Origin: Microstegium vimineum | Taxonomy: Eukaryota > Streptophyta > Magnoliopsida > Poales > Poaceae | NCBI GenBank assembly: GCA_022036555.1 | Contig: CM039137.1 | Coordinates: forward strand, 4,930,942-4,994,941 | Reading direction: 5' to 3' | Length of the DNA: 64,000 nt | Shown: positions 45,901 to 57,990 of the stretch, piece by piece | Layout: each line of letters begins with the position of its first letter | How positions within the stretch are numbered: position 1 is the first letter of the stretch | Translations under genes and position numbers: made by a program | Notes under the pieces: generated by a model | The model's input: only the letters and a program-made list of their open reading frames with translations | What the model was told of the DNA's origin: nothing | The model's database searches: none

Positions 45901-48900
45901 TAATAGGAAGCAGCCCCAGCTGTTGGAGGATCATTGTCCAAACCTGTCTGGAGAACACGCAGGAGACGAGGATGTGCTGAATTGTCTCGTCAGCCTAATC
46001 ACATAGAGAGACACATCAAATCCAGCATTTATTTTCTTGTAACAACATCTTTACACTAGATTGGATTTGGAAATATAACTTTTCTCACCCTTTGTTTTTG
46101 CCTTTCCTGAGTCCATAACTGGAGCAAAGGCACAGCATGTTTTGCTCAAGTGATTAACAACAATCTCACTGGCCACTGGTTTGGGAATATGCTTGTAATA
46201 ACTATCCCATTGTTTCGATACTATCTGGCCCAGTTGATCAGCATGTTATGTTAAAGAAATATGGCATGCCTCTTGTGGTTTCACTTGGAAGTGGATAAAC
46301 GTTGTAATTGTTCTCCATGCATACAATCCAATGTAAATTGTGTGAAAAGTAACACAGTTTGTTGTAGTAGCTCTATCATATGATGAACATCTGAAAGGCG
46401 TGTCAATTCAGTTGTGCTGGTGAAGCTTACACCATGGTTATAGGTTTTCCATTTTTGTCTTCTATATATGTGATATTCTATTTGTTATTTTTCAGGACAA
46501 ATGGAGGAATTTAAGTTTCAGTGCAAGTGGACTGGGATCAAGTAAAGTACGGGTTCCAAGGATAACTGGACCCTCATCTTCCCAATTGTCTAACTCACAG
46601 CCTCTGCTTCTCCCGGCGCCAAATAAAGTTACTGAAGCTACACTGCCTGCAGATGCTGAGAAAAAGCCACAGGATGGGAAAACTCCGCCAAAGTTGGTCT
46701 CTTTTTATTTTCATACGGAAGTCTAGTTAATCAGCAATTCTAATTTTAAATGCATAGTTGTTCTAACATAGATAAAAATTCCGATTAAAAATACGTTACT
46801 TCAAGGGTGATTGCATGGTCACACCCACACTTTTGAGTAAATGAAGGATGTCTCTATTCATCCTATTCCAGATAGTCGCCTCCTTTATTCTTGGTCTGTC
46901 TTTAAGAGGATATATAACCAGTTTCTGAATGATATATCACTTCTACTTCCATTGGATTGAAGAATATCTGGGTTGAAGCAAGCATTTGCTGCTTCAGAAA
47001 TGCAAACTGAAGAGTGGATATGGTTTAGCAGGAATATTTGTAGCTAAGCCAGCTGATGTGTAGAAATGCCTTGAATAGGATTCTCAAGATTCAAACCTTC
47101 AAACTGAGTTGATGGATTTAGCATGGAATCTATTCCATTTTAGTTATTGTCCTCATTAATCTTTGGAATCTGGTTACAACATCAAATTTTTTTGCTAGGT
47201 ATGGTGCCATGATCATGGAAGCTCTTTCGGAATTGAATGAGCCGAATGGTTCAGATATTGTTGCAATCTTCCGCTTCATAGAGGTTGGGTATCTGCACTA
47301 ATTATTCTCATTTGATTTCACTGTTCTGCAGCAGTTATTTAACATCAAGCTTTGGAGCTCATGCAAGCTTGGTTGCTTTTAACTATATACTGACATTTGA
47401 CTGTTGTGATGTGATAAGAATCACAGCTCAGGAATATTCTATTGCATGATCTGTCTGTAGGGAAACTATTATTTTACATTTGAAGCTTCTTTTTCGAAAA
47501 TTTTGTTGGTTATAATAGCTAACTTGAATGATGAAAAACAAACATTTTTTTGCACATGAATCATGAATGTTCATAAGAATTTACATGCATGTGTTAAAGG
47601 AAGCCCTTTCGAACTGTGTGTTTCTATGGGATCTGTTTTGCACTTTGGATTCTGTATTTACTCACAGTACATATGGTGAGGGTGTTTGATGTATTTGATT
47701 AGGTTTCCGTATGATGCATGCCTATCACGCTATGTTATAACTTCCACACTTGATGTATCTGGTTTAATACCATGCTATATTTAGATCTTGCTTAATATAT
47801 TCCTAGAACGATGATTAGTTGCTTATGCTATCATTGGTACCATATGCAGGAAAGGCATGCGGTGCAACCGACCTTTAGAAGATTTCTAACTGCAAAGTTA
47901 CGGCGACTTGCAGAGTCAAACAAAATTGAAAAGGTGAGTCTTCCTTTTCTTAAATTAGACTACAGTTATTTTTCCTATTTTCTTTTTTCATCTTAGAGCA
48001 TCTCCAAAAGTACCTAATATTTTCTTCCAAAAAATATGGAGTTTTACAACTCCTAAAAAAGTATTGGAAGGAATAAAGAAGGCCATCTCCAAGAATTTCT
48101 AATAATTCACTCCTAAAATATAGAAGACAATTTTACATCAGAAATCCTATACCATTTCTAAATATCCTAACCACTTTTGTATATATTATTTATCTCTTGT
48201 AAATTATTCTAACCACTTTTATACATTCTTTATCTCTTGTACATTTGCATTAGGAACCCTTTCCTACTCTTTATTTGTTCTATGCCCTTCCACCTTTAGA
48301 TTGACTGACAAACACGCGAGTGGAGAGAAGATACGCTTGACTTGGAAGCGCGTAACTTTACGCGGAACAGAGTGACTTTTCCCAACTTCTAAAAGATTAG
48401 GAGGATGGATTAGGAGTTGTTGGAGAGGGGTGTTTTTTCATCCGGCTAAAAACCAAGGATTAGGGAACTCTTGGAGATGCTCTTAGTGAGGCTTATGTTT
48501 TCCCCCTTTACAATCCGCTTGGATATGCAATCTGTGGTTTATCCTATGGATCTGGCTGAAATTCTACATGTTCTGAACTAATGCAGTCGAACCCTCTGTG
48601 TTCCATTGGTCTCCTTGCTTGATTGGCAAGGTCTGCACTGCATGTCAGCTAGGGACGATATTAGTGAGAAGACAACTGAAGAATAGGGAAACTTCATTGA
48701 CCCAGAAGTAAAGATTTTGATTTTAAGAAATTGCATTTTAAGGTTTGACAGTGAACAGTTCTGCACATGATTTGTGAAATTAGGAGCTCAGGTTATTTAG
48801 AGTGTTTTTGATAATTGGCACTCTAGATCTCAATTTACAATTAATTTTGTTTGGGAATTGTCATCAAACTAAGTTTATTTATTATTTGGTATTTTGAAAT

Positions 48901-50092
48901 TGCCTTCAAAAAAGAGTTTCAGCTAAGATTGAGAATGCCATACTTATGAACTTATTTTTAATATATATTTACTTCGGAATTCTGATTCAAAATACATTTC
49001 TATGGAGCACATGAAATATTCTGGAATCCATAGTGGATGGTATGTGCCTTGCAATGTCACATTTTATCTCATAGCCTCACACAGCATGTGAATGATAACT
49101 GAAGATTAGCTGGGGTTGAATGTCACTATCATGTATGCAGGCTGCTATCATTAAACAGAATATATCGGTAGTTTAGGATTAGTGTCATGCTTCTGTGGAG
49201 CTTTTGCATGATGTTTCTTTTAAGAGATTGTATTGCTGTAGTTGCATATGTTATATGTAGATTAGTCATTTGCATGTGACAATATGAGAAAGCTCATTGT
49301 TTTAACCTTCCCAACAACTATACTCACATGCCAGGTTTCTGTTTTGTCATGCAATTAATCAGTCTGTTTATTTTCATAGTTTGTGGTCGTATCAACAAAC
49401 TTGCTTTTATAATTGTATATATCACCGGGTTTTGCTGACCTTGGCAGAATTTGCCATCTAGCCATGTGCCCATATAAAAAAGTGGGTTTGAGCTTAACAT
49501 AAAATCTGTATTTCTCATGAGTGCAAATTTCATCATGGAAAGTATCTTGAGAGATGTATTGGCAGAAAATTAAATTTCAAGCAAGAAATTGTTGAGCTGT
49601 AGATGCAACTAGTGCCAATCTAATCACATCTTTTTATTTTATCTAAATACAGATCGATAAGTCTTATAGGCTCCCAGATTCCTTTGCAACAAGGACTCCA
49701 GCTCCAATAAAAGCTTCAGCTCCAAAACAGAAGGATGCATCAAAGCCATCGAAGGTGTCAAAGACCATAGGATTGTTTACTGCGTCCAGCCCTGGACTAG
49801 AGGCAGCGATGGCAGCTGCTGTCAAGGTGGCTGACTCAGAGGCAAAAGCACATGATGCACATGATCAGATGATGGAGGCAGAAAGGATCCTCAAGATGGC
49901 TGAGGATACCGAGTCTCTCCTCACAATTGCAGCAGAGATCTATGATCGATGTACTTCATCTTCTTCACTGTCCACCATATATCACCTTTCACTCTCCTGT
50001 TGATTTTTTGTATCGTCTAACTTCATGCTGATGGTTCAGGTTCAAGGGGAGAGATAACCACAATAGTTCCAGTGGCGCAAAGAGATTTTTGA
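42959..50092 (+). CDS. SMH: Single-Myb-histone telomere-binding protein (SMH/TRB family)
   Basis: Six exons: 42959-43108, 46496-46692, 47199-47283, 47850-47933, 49653-49950, 50040-50092; 867 bases, 288 residues, all introns GT-AG and frame-consistent. Residues 1-60 form a Myb/SANT domain (KQKWTSEEEDALRAGV...GKWRTI) ending in the telobox-type LKDKWRNL motif, which is split by intron 1. Residues about 117-172 form a linker-histone H1/H5 globular domain (YGAMIMEALSEL...TFRRFLTAKLRRLAESNKIEK). The C-terminus is Ala/Glu-rich and probably coiled coil (residues about 215-265). This domain order is diagnostic of the plant family that binds TTTAGGG double-stranded repeats in the nucleus. Intron 1 (3.4 kb) hosts a MITE and a LINE fragment and intron 4 a Tourist MITE. 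If intron 5 were retained, the C-terminus would change after the Arg before 49950. The gene starts about 420 bases from the retrotransposon nest. Confidence 0.93.
44098..44366. mobile_element. Stowaway-like MITE in SMH intron 1
   Basis: About 269 bases with inverted ends CCCCTCTGATTCCAA and GAAATCAGAGGGAGT, next to TA on the left. The interior is AT-rich (CAAATATAAAGTCATTTTAGG near the left end), typical of Stowaway/Mariner-type elements. Confidence 0.72.
45480..46100 (-). mobile_element. LINE 3' fragment in SMH intron 1
   Basis: On the minus strand a decayed frame shows the C-terminal zinc region of a plant LINE reverse transcriptase: DETIQHILVSCVFSRQVW (about 45990-45940), then AWCLW-like FNSLIILVASEIWK and MVADDCGFWCSVGALAL (45800-45665). 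It ends near 45628 and is followed by a LINE-like 3' tail (TTGTACCTTTTTTGTTCTTCT at about 45545-45525). Several stops and small frame changes are present. It is 5'-truncated, as most LINE copies are. Confidence 0.72.
47996..48482. mobile_element. Tourist-like MITE in SMH intron 4
   Basis: 487 bases with inverted ends GAGCATCTCCAA and TTGGAGATGCTC, flanked by TTA at 47993-47995 and 48483-48485. A TTA duplication and these ends fit PIF/Harbinger-derived Tourist elements. Confidence 0.85.
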
Positions 50093-50627
50093 AATCTATT
50101 TGGAAACTCTCGTCTTGTACATCGATAGGTTCTGGAATCCAGTGGCCCGTATTGCTCCTGTGTTGTATAACTTAACAGTTCGTGCTGTACTTGGGATATG
50201 ACCTAGGGTTGACTATATAACATCAGCGCACCGCCTGTCTTCAAACTTCTGTAATAATATGTAATCCCATCTTTCCCAGCCTGTCACTGCAAGCTCCGAT
50301 CGTGAATCTTGATGGCAATAATGTTTTTTTTTTCTTGACATGATGAGAGAATAGAGAAGGAAGTGTTTTAAAACAGATGAAGTAATATAACCTGTGCCAA
50401 ATTTGTATCGTTCAATTCGAGAATGCTGTGTTCTATGCCACCCTTGTTCATCTTTTTTTTTTTGAAAGTTATGCGACCCTTGTTCATCACGAGTGCGAGA
50501 ACTGTTCTTTTTAGAGTACTCTTCTTTTTACTAGTGCGACATTGTCGATGGCCTTTGCCAAAAGAAAGCTCCAAAAACAGATTCGGCCATAACAGTCAAC
50601 TCCTCTTCATTTCTCTTTTGATACATT
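50093..50627. other. SMH 3' region
   Basis: Presumed 3' UTR and flank. An AATAAT-type signal occurs near 50251 (GTAATAATATGTAAT). No other gene is visible. Confidence 0.45.
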
Positions 50628-50898
50628 CAGCGGCGGAGCGTGAGTCAAATGGTAGGGGGGGCCAAATTTAATTGGAGAAAAAAAAAGAAAGCAAACCAGC
50701 CCGCAGCGGCGGTGGTCGCTGGCCTGCTGCGTGTGCATTGAGTGGCCTACTGCATATTTGCTTCTTGTTTGACTCCACACAGGATGCAAATTTAGAGTCC
50801 AGGCTAGAAACAACCCAGCATATCATTGGGCCTTGAAAATTTCTGCTGGGCCAAGGGGGGCCGGAGCCCAGTTTCACCTCCACTGGGCTCCGTCCCTG
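50628..50898. mobile_element. Non-autonomous hAT MITE
   Basis: 271 bases with inverted ends CAGCGGCGGAGCG and CGGAGCC-type (CTCCGTCCCTG on the right, reverse complement CAGGGACGGAG). The 8-base flanks GATACATT (50620-50627) and GGTACATT (50899-50906) match at 7 of 8 positions. CAG..CTG ends and 8-base duplications are the hAT signature. There is no transposase. Confidence 0.82.
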
Positions 50899-51054
50899 GG
50901 TACATTGATCTCAACTTTCTAGCTACAGTGTTTGACTCTCCATTGCCCATGGCTAATCAAGTTCAGACGTGATGGTGCTAAATTGGAAATATTGTGTTTG
51001 CCCTGCGTATCTCATGTTTTTGTCAATCGATCGATCATCACCATGGAAATCTTA

Positions 51055-51152
51055 GGGTCTGTTTGGAACGTGGGATTTTTTTCCATTTTTGTATTTTTTC
51101 CTGTAAAACTCCTGTGCAATTTTTATGTAATTCTTGCGTTCCAAACAGACCC
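51055..51152. mobile_element. Small Tourist-like MITE upstream of NMT
   Basis: 98 bases with a perfect inverted end GGGTCTGTTTGGAACG / CGTTCCAAACAGACCC and TTA on each side (51052-51054 and 51153-51155). It lies about 320 bases before the NMT start codon and could affect its promoter. Confidence 0.9.
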
Positions 51153-51471
51153 TTATTATGCTTACAATTTTATAACCTAGGAAACATATAGAAACCCTCA
51201 CTCAAACCTTAAGGAACGAAATGTTGTTTCCAGTTGGCCCTAGTAAAGTTGTACTCCGTATATAACTAGGGGGGAAAAAAAGACTAAAATAGCAACGCAT
51301 CTTTCCTGCTGGTGGGGCCGTGGGAGGCTTTGCTAATTGCTACGCATACGAGGAGAGGAGCCCACAAGACAAGAGAGATCTGCTCAGCTCCCTCGCGTTC
51401 CCCTCCCCGCGTCGTCGTCCCTTCTCTCCCCAAATCCCCAAACCCTACCGCCGATCCGGGCCCAGATCGCC

Positions 51472-52773
51472 ATGGCCGCCCCCAACAGCAACGACGCCGC
51501 CAGCGCCAGTGGCACCGGCCCGGCTGGCGAGGAGGACATCTCCATCGAGGCGTTGGCGCGGCGCGTGCAGGAGCACATGACCCTCAGCTCCAACCCCGCC
51601 GCTCGCCGACACAAGTTCTGGGAGACGCAGCCCGTCGGCCAGTTCCGCGACGCCGCCGACACATCGCTACCGGACGGCGCCATCGAGCCGCCCACTCCAC
51701 TCTCCGAGGTGCGCGCCGACCCTTACCCGCTGCCCGCCGCCTTCGAGTGGCTCACCTGCGACCTCGATGACGACGCGCTCCTCGCCGACCTCTACTCGCT
51801 GCTCGCCCACAACTACGTCGAGGATGACGAGAACATGTTCCGCTTCAACTACTCCCCGGCCTTCCTCCGCTGGGCGCTCAAGCCGCCGTCCTTCTTCCGG
51901 GCCTGGCACATCGGCGTCCGCGCCAAGGAGTCCAAGAAGCTCGTCGCCTTCATCTCGGGCGTCCCGGCCCGCATCCGCGCCCGCGACGACGTCGTCCGCA
52001 TGGCCGAGATCAACTTCCTCTGCGTCCACAAGAAGCTCCGATCCAAGCGCCTGGCACCCGTGCTCATCCGGGAGGTCACCCGCCGCGTCCACCAGGAGAA
52101 CATCTGGCAGGCTGCATACACCGCGGGGGTAGTCCTCCCAACCCCCATCACCACCTGCCGCTACTGGCACCGATCCCTCAACCCCAAGAAGCTTATCGAT
52201 GTTGGGTTCTCTCGCCTTGGTCCGCGCATGACAATGAGCCGCACGGTCCGGCTATACAAGCTGCCTGATGCGCCTCTCACCCCTGGGTTTCGCAGAATGG
52301 AGCTGCGAGATGTTGCTGCGGTCACACGGTTGCTGAGGGTTTACCTTGCGAGGTTTGTGGTGGCACCGGATTTTGATGAGGTAGATGTGGAGCACTGGCT
52401 GCTGCCCCAAGAGGATGTGGTGGACAGCTACCTTGTGGAGAGCCCTGAGACACATGAGGTCACGGATTTCTGCAGCTTTTACACGCTGCCCTCGTCGGTG
52501 CTGAACAATGCTAACTATGCAACGCTCAAAGCAGCATACTCGTATTACAACGTCTCCACCAAAACACCCTTGCAGCAGCTGATGAATGATGCTCTGATTG
52601 TTGCCAAGCAGAAGAATTATGATGTGTTCAATGCTCTCGATGTCATGGAGAATGAATCATTCCTCAAGGAACTCAAGTTTGGTCCTGGAGATGGGCAGCT
52701 CCACTATTACCTCTACAACTACCGTATTCGCAATGGCATCAAGTCCTCTGAGCTTGGTCTTGTGCTGCTATAG
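51472..52773 (+). CDS. NMT1: Glycylpeptide N-tetradecanoyltransferase (N-myristoyltransferase)
   Basis: Single exon, 433 residues, the usual length for the plant enzyme. It transfers myristate from myristoyl-CoA to N-terminal glycines of proteins, mainly on ribosome-bound chains in the cytosol. Both family signatures are present: EINFLCVHKKLRSKRLAPVL (residues about 180-200, acyl-CoA site) and KFGPGDGQLHYYLYNYR near the end. The protein ends in ...GLVLL, the hydrophobic C-terminus whose carboxylate serves catalysis in this family. The N-terminal 40 residues are Ala/Ser/Asp-rich and variable. The frame is open 45 codons upstream, but the ATG at 51472 is where similarity starts and its context (CGCCATGGCC) is strong. 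The first half has very high GC and the second half much less, the 5'-to-3' gradient typical of grass genes. Confidence 0.95.
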   Translation: MAAPNSNDAASASGTGPAGEEDISIEALARRVQEHMTLSSNPAARRHKFWETQPVGQFRDAADTSLPDGAIEPPTPLSEVRADPYPLPAAFEWLTCDLDDDALLADLYSLLAHNYVEDDENMFRFNYSPAFLRWALKPPSFFRAWHIGVRAKESKKLVAFISGVPARIRARDDVVRMAEINFLCVHKKLRSKRLAPVLIREVTRRVHQENIWQAAYTAGVVLPTPITTCRYWHRSLNPKKLIDVGFSRLGPRMTMSRTVRLYKLPDAPLTPGFRRMELRDVAAVTRLLRVYLARFVVAPDFDEVDVEHWLLPQEDVVDSYLVESPETHEVTDFCSFYTLPSSVLNNANYATLKAAYSYYNVSTKTPLQQLMNDALIVAKQKNYDVFNALDVMENESFLKELKFGPGDGQLHYYLYNYRIRNGIKSSELGLVLL

Positions 52774-53800
52774 AGATCAGGGCAGTCCTGAGTTTACACC
52801 TTCCCTTCTGCAGCAGGTAATCGATGTGCCGCTAGTTTAGTATGAATTTTATGATTGCTATAGGTGATGATTTGGTTCCCTTAATGCTGTAGGTCTCACT
52901 GTGCAATCCCAGTGGTTTCCTCATTTTGTCTATTGTGGTAGTAGTTCTCCTTGATATGTTTGCCATGGCCATTGATGGGAGCCCAAGATGATTTGCAAAC
53001 AAGGAGACTGGAATTAGAAATCCTTTCCTTAATTTAAGGTTATTATTCCCATTAGTGACATTTGTGTGCGTGGTCCACAACATGTATGCTGGCACTGGTT
53101 TTACCAAGGAATTTTGATAGAACTTGTGTTATCAAAGTTGTCTGTGTGCTGTTGTGTTATGTTTGCACATGTAGGGCCATATGGATGTCTTGTTGCTAGA
53201 ACATTGGCCACAGCTCCTTCAGCCCTACCAATTTTTTTATGGTTTCTTTAATCATGAGAAGGTTCTATTAGTGTTTTTTCTGTCATTCAGTAATTTGCTT
53301 TGTCCACATTCCAAGATAACCAGAAGTGTACCGATTGTAGCTTTCTGGGATGTCTTAACTCGTTCGTCCTTTTTCTAGGTTATTACATGTTTTACAAAGT
53401 GGTAACTCCTACTTGATGCCGTATTGCTTGCACATTAGCTGAAATAGACCAATTATGGCCTTGTGGGTGTCACAACCCATTCATCATTTTCCAGTATATG
53501 ACATGTTTTTACTTTCTAATGCTATCAATAACTCCTAGTTGATACTAGCAGCACGGAGGCAGATCTTCTTGATACTAGCTCTTTGTTTGGAATATGTATC
53601 ATTGACTTGTGGTGAACATATCATGTAGGTCATTCTGAGATAATATTAGCTGCTTTACTGGTGGCGTACCTATATAACTCACTGTACTTCGTGAAAAATT
53701 GCATGCAACAGTCGTTTGAACCTTTAAGTGTGCTCTTGTTTGCAATTGTTATTCCTTTTTATAGCTACTGGCGATAATTATACAAAATACGTGTAGACTA
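52774..53800. other. NMT 3' region and intergenic DNA
   Basis: No supportable gene. The first few hundred bases are presumably the 3' UTR. The motif 'TTATTACATGTTTTACAAAGTGGTAACTCCTA...TTGATG' at about 53385-53420 recurs in altered form at 53495-53545 (CATGTTTTTACTTTC...AACTCCTAGTTGATA), a small degenerate duplication. Confidence 0.5.
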
Positions 53801-54323
53801 GGGCGTGTTTGGTTCGAGGACGAGGGTAGATGGGATATGGCTATCCATGGATTTCGGGATATTGATATTTATGTTGTTTGCTTGATTGTATGGATGGGAT
53901 GAGCCATTTTTTTTGGTTGGATGGATGAGAATAATTGACTAATTATATCTATTATTTAAAAATAATAACAACTAGTTATACACTAATAAATATGCACTGA
54001 CACTAATCTTGTCATTATAATCACTAATTAAAACTAAAATATGTTAATTAGCACTATAATACTTTAATTGTCACACAAAACATGTGTTAATCAATATATT
54101 AACACTTATCAAAACTTATCTTGTCATTATAATTACCAATTAATAACATAATGTAGTAATAATCTTTAATTTATTTGCTAATGATAGATTAGAAAAGTAT
54201 GGATAAGCTTATCCGCCAGATTTCTAAGTGCCCAAAATATTCTCTACTGTAGATATCCAGATTTAGTTTGTCCATCAAACCAAACGCCCACTATCTAGGA
54301 TATTCATGGAACCAAACACACCC
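53801..54323. mobile_element. PIF/Harbinger-like MITE
   Basis: 523 bases with inverted ends GGGCGTGTTTGGTTC and GGAACCAAACACACCC (one mismatch), next to CTA on the left and TAA on the right, probably a mutated three-base duplication. A second inner pair, ATGGATAAGCTTATCC-like, lies near 54195-54215. The interior is AT-rich and non-coding. Confidence 0.78.
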
Positions 54324-54596
54324 TAAGCATAGAACTTACTTTATTTCCAGCATACTTCTTGGGTGTGATTTGTGCTTGCCCTTTGATGCACTGCAGCTCC
54401 AAGCTGGGCTGCTGGCCTGATAAATATAAATGTGAATCAAAATCTGCATATGTAAGGAATCTGAAAGCAGACGCGCAATTAGCAAACACTGATGTTCATC
54501 CATTCATTATCCAAATTGGCAATTTGTATGCTAGAATATCTCTTACTTCAAAAGTATGATAGATTATATGCAGCATGTTCATGAGATAGCTTAACA

Positions 54597-54703
54597 GCCT
54601 GTTCGTTTGGTTTATCAGCCACACCGAAACAGTATTTTTGTCTTACAAGAAAACAACCTAAACAGCATCAGCCGTGGCCTATCAGCCAAAAAACGACCAA
54701 GCC
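54597..54703. mobile_element. Fold-back MITE, copy 1
   Basis: About 107 bases with imperfect inverted ends GCCTGTTCGTTTGG and CGACCAAGCC plus inner TATCAGCC / GGCTGATA segments. It is closely related to the copy at 58896-59009 (shared GAAACAGTRTTTTTRTCT and AAAACAACYWAAACARCATCAGCCG). Confidence 0.72.
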
Positions 54704-54884
54704 TAACATGTTGTAAGTTATTGTATGCAGCTGATCAGAGCGCAAGGCAGTCGTTATTGTACATGGTTTTGAGATTGCCAATTTGGGGTTATATTCTTCG
54801 AAGAACAATGCCATGCACCTGAGACCTGACTGTCTAATCACATACTGTACTTCCATTGTCGTTTCGGCTAAGAAACAAGTCTCA

Positions 54885-55015
54885 CTAAATATATATTAAA
54901 AAATATTAATATTTATGAAATATAATTAGTATCATTGAATAGATCTTTGAATATAGTTTTTAATAAATTTATTTGAAAATACAAATAATGTACGTAATTT
55001 TTTACAAAATTGATT
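54885..55015. repeat. AT-rich MITE-core-like stretch
   Basis: Contains ATTAATATTTATGAAATATAATTAGTATCATTGAATAGATC-type sequence, the kind found in decayed Stowaway elements; no terminal repeats were found. The rest of 54704-55487 shows no gene. Confidence 0.35.
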
Positions 55016-55487
55016 CAAACTAGCATGTGGGCACAAAAAGACGACGGACGGAGAGAGTAGATGAACGGTGTATGTATAGCATCCGTGACGACATGCATGC
55101 TTCTCCAAAGTCCAAAACCTCTGCCATTTGCCACCAGCAGCCATTCCAGATCCCACTTTTTTTTGGCAGGTTCCGACGGTGACGAGCAGTGGGCATCTGG
55201 CCACCAACAAAGAAATTGCAAGGGCGGCAACAAGGCAAATATGACTGAAGATTCGTCAGTACAATGGAGCAGCACCCCATTCTACAGCCAGCCCAGCCCA
55301 ATCAACGGAGAGAAACATGGGCCAAATCTTCAACCTTTCAGCAGCACGCACCAAAATAATTTGTTTTTCTCCTCCTAGATCTAGTGTCCTAGGAGTATCA
55401 TACGGAGTATGTCACTAACACAAGGGACAGGAACAAGGCCTTGTCTCCTGAAATACATATGCAATACAGTATATACAATAACTGCCA

Positions 55488-57990
55488 TCACTCGGCTTCA
55501 TCTGCACCAGAGGGCGGCGGTACCGGTGGCTGCGTAGCATCTTCAGATGCTGCTTCCACGGTATCTGACGAGTCATTTGAACCTGGGATGTTCGGATCAT
55601 CACTCTCGCTTACTTCTTCCTCCCAGTAGCTCTGCAGCAGCTTCATGACTAGCTCGTAGATACTGTCGCTGTCCACATCCTGCAGGTCCTCTAGTTTCTC
55701 CAAACCTCCACACTCGAATAAACTCGGCATATGGGTTCGTCCCTGATTCCTCGCCCTTCTTCCCCGCCTCACTTGCCTGGAGTATATTCTCAAGATCTTC
55801 AAGACACGTATATACGAGGTCAGGATCGCTGTAGGTGAGGACGCTGCAGAGGGGCTCTAAACATCCAAGGCTGACCAAATACCTGCATCCAAATGGTAGC
55901 CGGTCATTACAGAGAACCATGTTCAGCTCCCTGTGCCAAAACACTGAAGAAAGATTTAGATGACCACAGGCCAGAACATACTGAATTTGATCACTTGAAC
56001 CACCAGATGCAAGATTTGATATAGCCCAAGCAGTCTCTGACGTTCTTAGCAACACAATGAGAGGGGTTATAGTGTCTGAAGTGAGATAATTCATACACGA
56101 TTCAGTAGACATGGGAGAAGCATGATGATACAACATATCTACGTGTAGGTAGGACATATTCAGGCAATATCCAGAATATACTACCTGAATATGATCCTTG
56201 CTACCGGCAGCGATTAGAGACAATTAGACACACTTGTTTCTTGATGTTCTTTGGGTAATTTCGTGCTAGCAACTGTGCTAAGCAAACGAGAATGACATTC
56301 TCTATTAAGACCTGCAAAATATTGTTGTGTTGTGATTAAGAGGTTAGGGTGGGGTGGGAGGATCAAAGCAGAATGTAGAACTAATTCACTATGTGTTAGT
56401 ATAAAACCTTTTTGAGACATGAAAAAATTATTTTATGTTCCCTTTTAACAGCAATTGTAAATGCATGAGTATTTTGCAGTGAAGGCTTGCAGAGCCCCTC
56501 CAAGAGTTCGTTGGACCAAGGACAATACACAAGGCCATCAACTTGGAAGTATGAAAAAGGCTCACATCGTAAAAAGGGGTACTGTTAGCATAGTTGCAGT
56601 TGTGATAATAGCTGATGAAGTTTATTGGGGGTATCACATGAGGCATCGAACTTTAGCAGTGCAATAATAGCTGCAGTTGTGGCAATAAAATGTTACTGCA
56701 GGCCAAGATATACGGTTTGAGGTCTTAAAAAGACCAAAGCATTATTACTGACAACAATCAGCATCTCTATACTCAGACTGACCGCACTGTTATTCCTCTA
56801 AATTCATCATCTATCTGTCTTAGTCATCAAGATTCTCTTTTTTATATGTCTTTCTTTCGTACTTATCATCATCTATATCTCGTACTCTATATCAACTACT
56901 ATCATTAGAGTTTATTTATAATTTTATCGAAATATATTTTTCTAAGATCTTATTTCGAAGAATTTATTGAAATAAATTTAATGGTGAAAACGAAATTTAA
57001 TTTGATTTATTGGTTCGTGAGTTATAATATTTTTTAGCTAGTTTAAATCACAACACACGCATATCGAGCACATGGGTCCCACAGCCGATGGTTTGCAGTT
57101 CCCCGGTGCGCATAGTCTCAGTTCTTTAGCCATTACATTCTACGTTCTACTGACCGTGTAGATCATTGGGAATCTACATCAGTAAAGTAAAGGACAAGGG
57201 CAAAAAAACACATAGCTATAAACCTACCTTGACTTGCCTATCATCTCCTGCAGAAATTCTTGCAAGTGCCATAATTACAGGGAGGAGAACATTAGCTGAT
57301 GCATGCCTACAATCATGAAAAGAAGCCCAATTAGCCACAAGGAATAGTGGAATACCAGGTAGCCTTATAATATGTACACTGCTCTAGGAAAATGAATCAG
57401 ACAACTTACATCAAAAGATTTACATGTTGAGGGCAGACGCCAGCTTCTAATACATCTTGGACAGCATCACCTTTACTGCCACATATATAGTAAAGACTCC
57501 AGCATGCATCTGCCAGTATCTTCTCGTCGGCAAAATGAATAAGCTGGCTAATAATTTCTAGTATTGGTTTCACCTACAGTGCCAGTCAAAGCAGATTATC
57601 AGCAAACCCTTTCTTCGCAAATTGGACCAAACAAAAGGGAACATAGATAGCAGTCAGTAACAAAATCCTACTTGCACTTCAGCTGGCAATTTTCCAAAAC
57701 AAATATTTGACAAGGCCCACATAGCAGTTCTCAGAACTGAAATCTTCATGTCTTCTCCAAATTGAGAAAGTAAAGGCGTAAGAGCACCATGATCGAAGAG
57801 AATGTCTCTGCAGCTAGGCAAGTCTGCGGCTATATTCCCAAGACACCAGATAGCCTGCTTAACTTATCAAAGCCCACGATATCACATACCAAACCATTAC
57901 AAAATAGTAATCAATATTAAATGCCTTCTCCTGATGCCTGATGTTCGCATTTGGTGATCCTAACAGTTCCACCAACCTCGGAACAGCACC
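55488..57990 (-). pseudogene. Importin-alpha pseudogene, 5'-truncated
   Basis: Minus-strand exons of an importin-alpha (karyopherin alpha, nuclear import receptor for classical NLS cargo) gene from the middle armadillo repeats to the C-terminus: 57990-57931, 57854-57672, 57573-57410, 57306-57230, 56311-about 56170, then about 56115-55955 and about 55885-55488. Signature Arm text includes AISNLASGGSSDQIQYV and TCLEDLENILQASEAG; the acidic C-terminal tail is present. The importin-beta-binding domain and first Arm repeats are missing. Other lesions: the donor after 57931 reads GA where GT is expected; two bases are missing near 56215; an in-frame stretch is missing from the Arm helix near 56040; and the frame shifts near 55732. 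Several introns are still in place, so this is a duplicated gene fragment and not a processed copy. Confidence 0.85.
56312..57229. other. Long intron of the importin-alpha pseudogene
   Basis: No gene or clear mobile element. AT-rich; the segment 56740-57060 looks like degenerate repeat DNA without recognisable ends. Confidence 0.45.

Noticed and set aside
51337..51471. Upstream in-frame extension of NMT
   Set aside because: Low-complexity leader sequence; enzyme similarity and strong start context begin at 51472.
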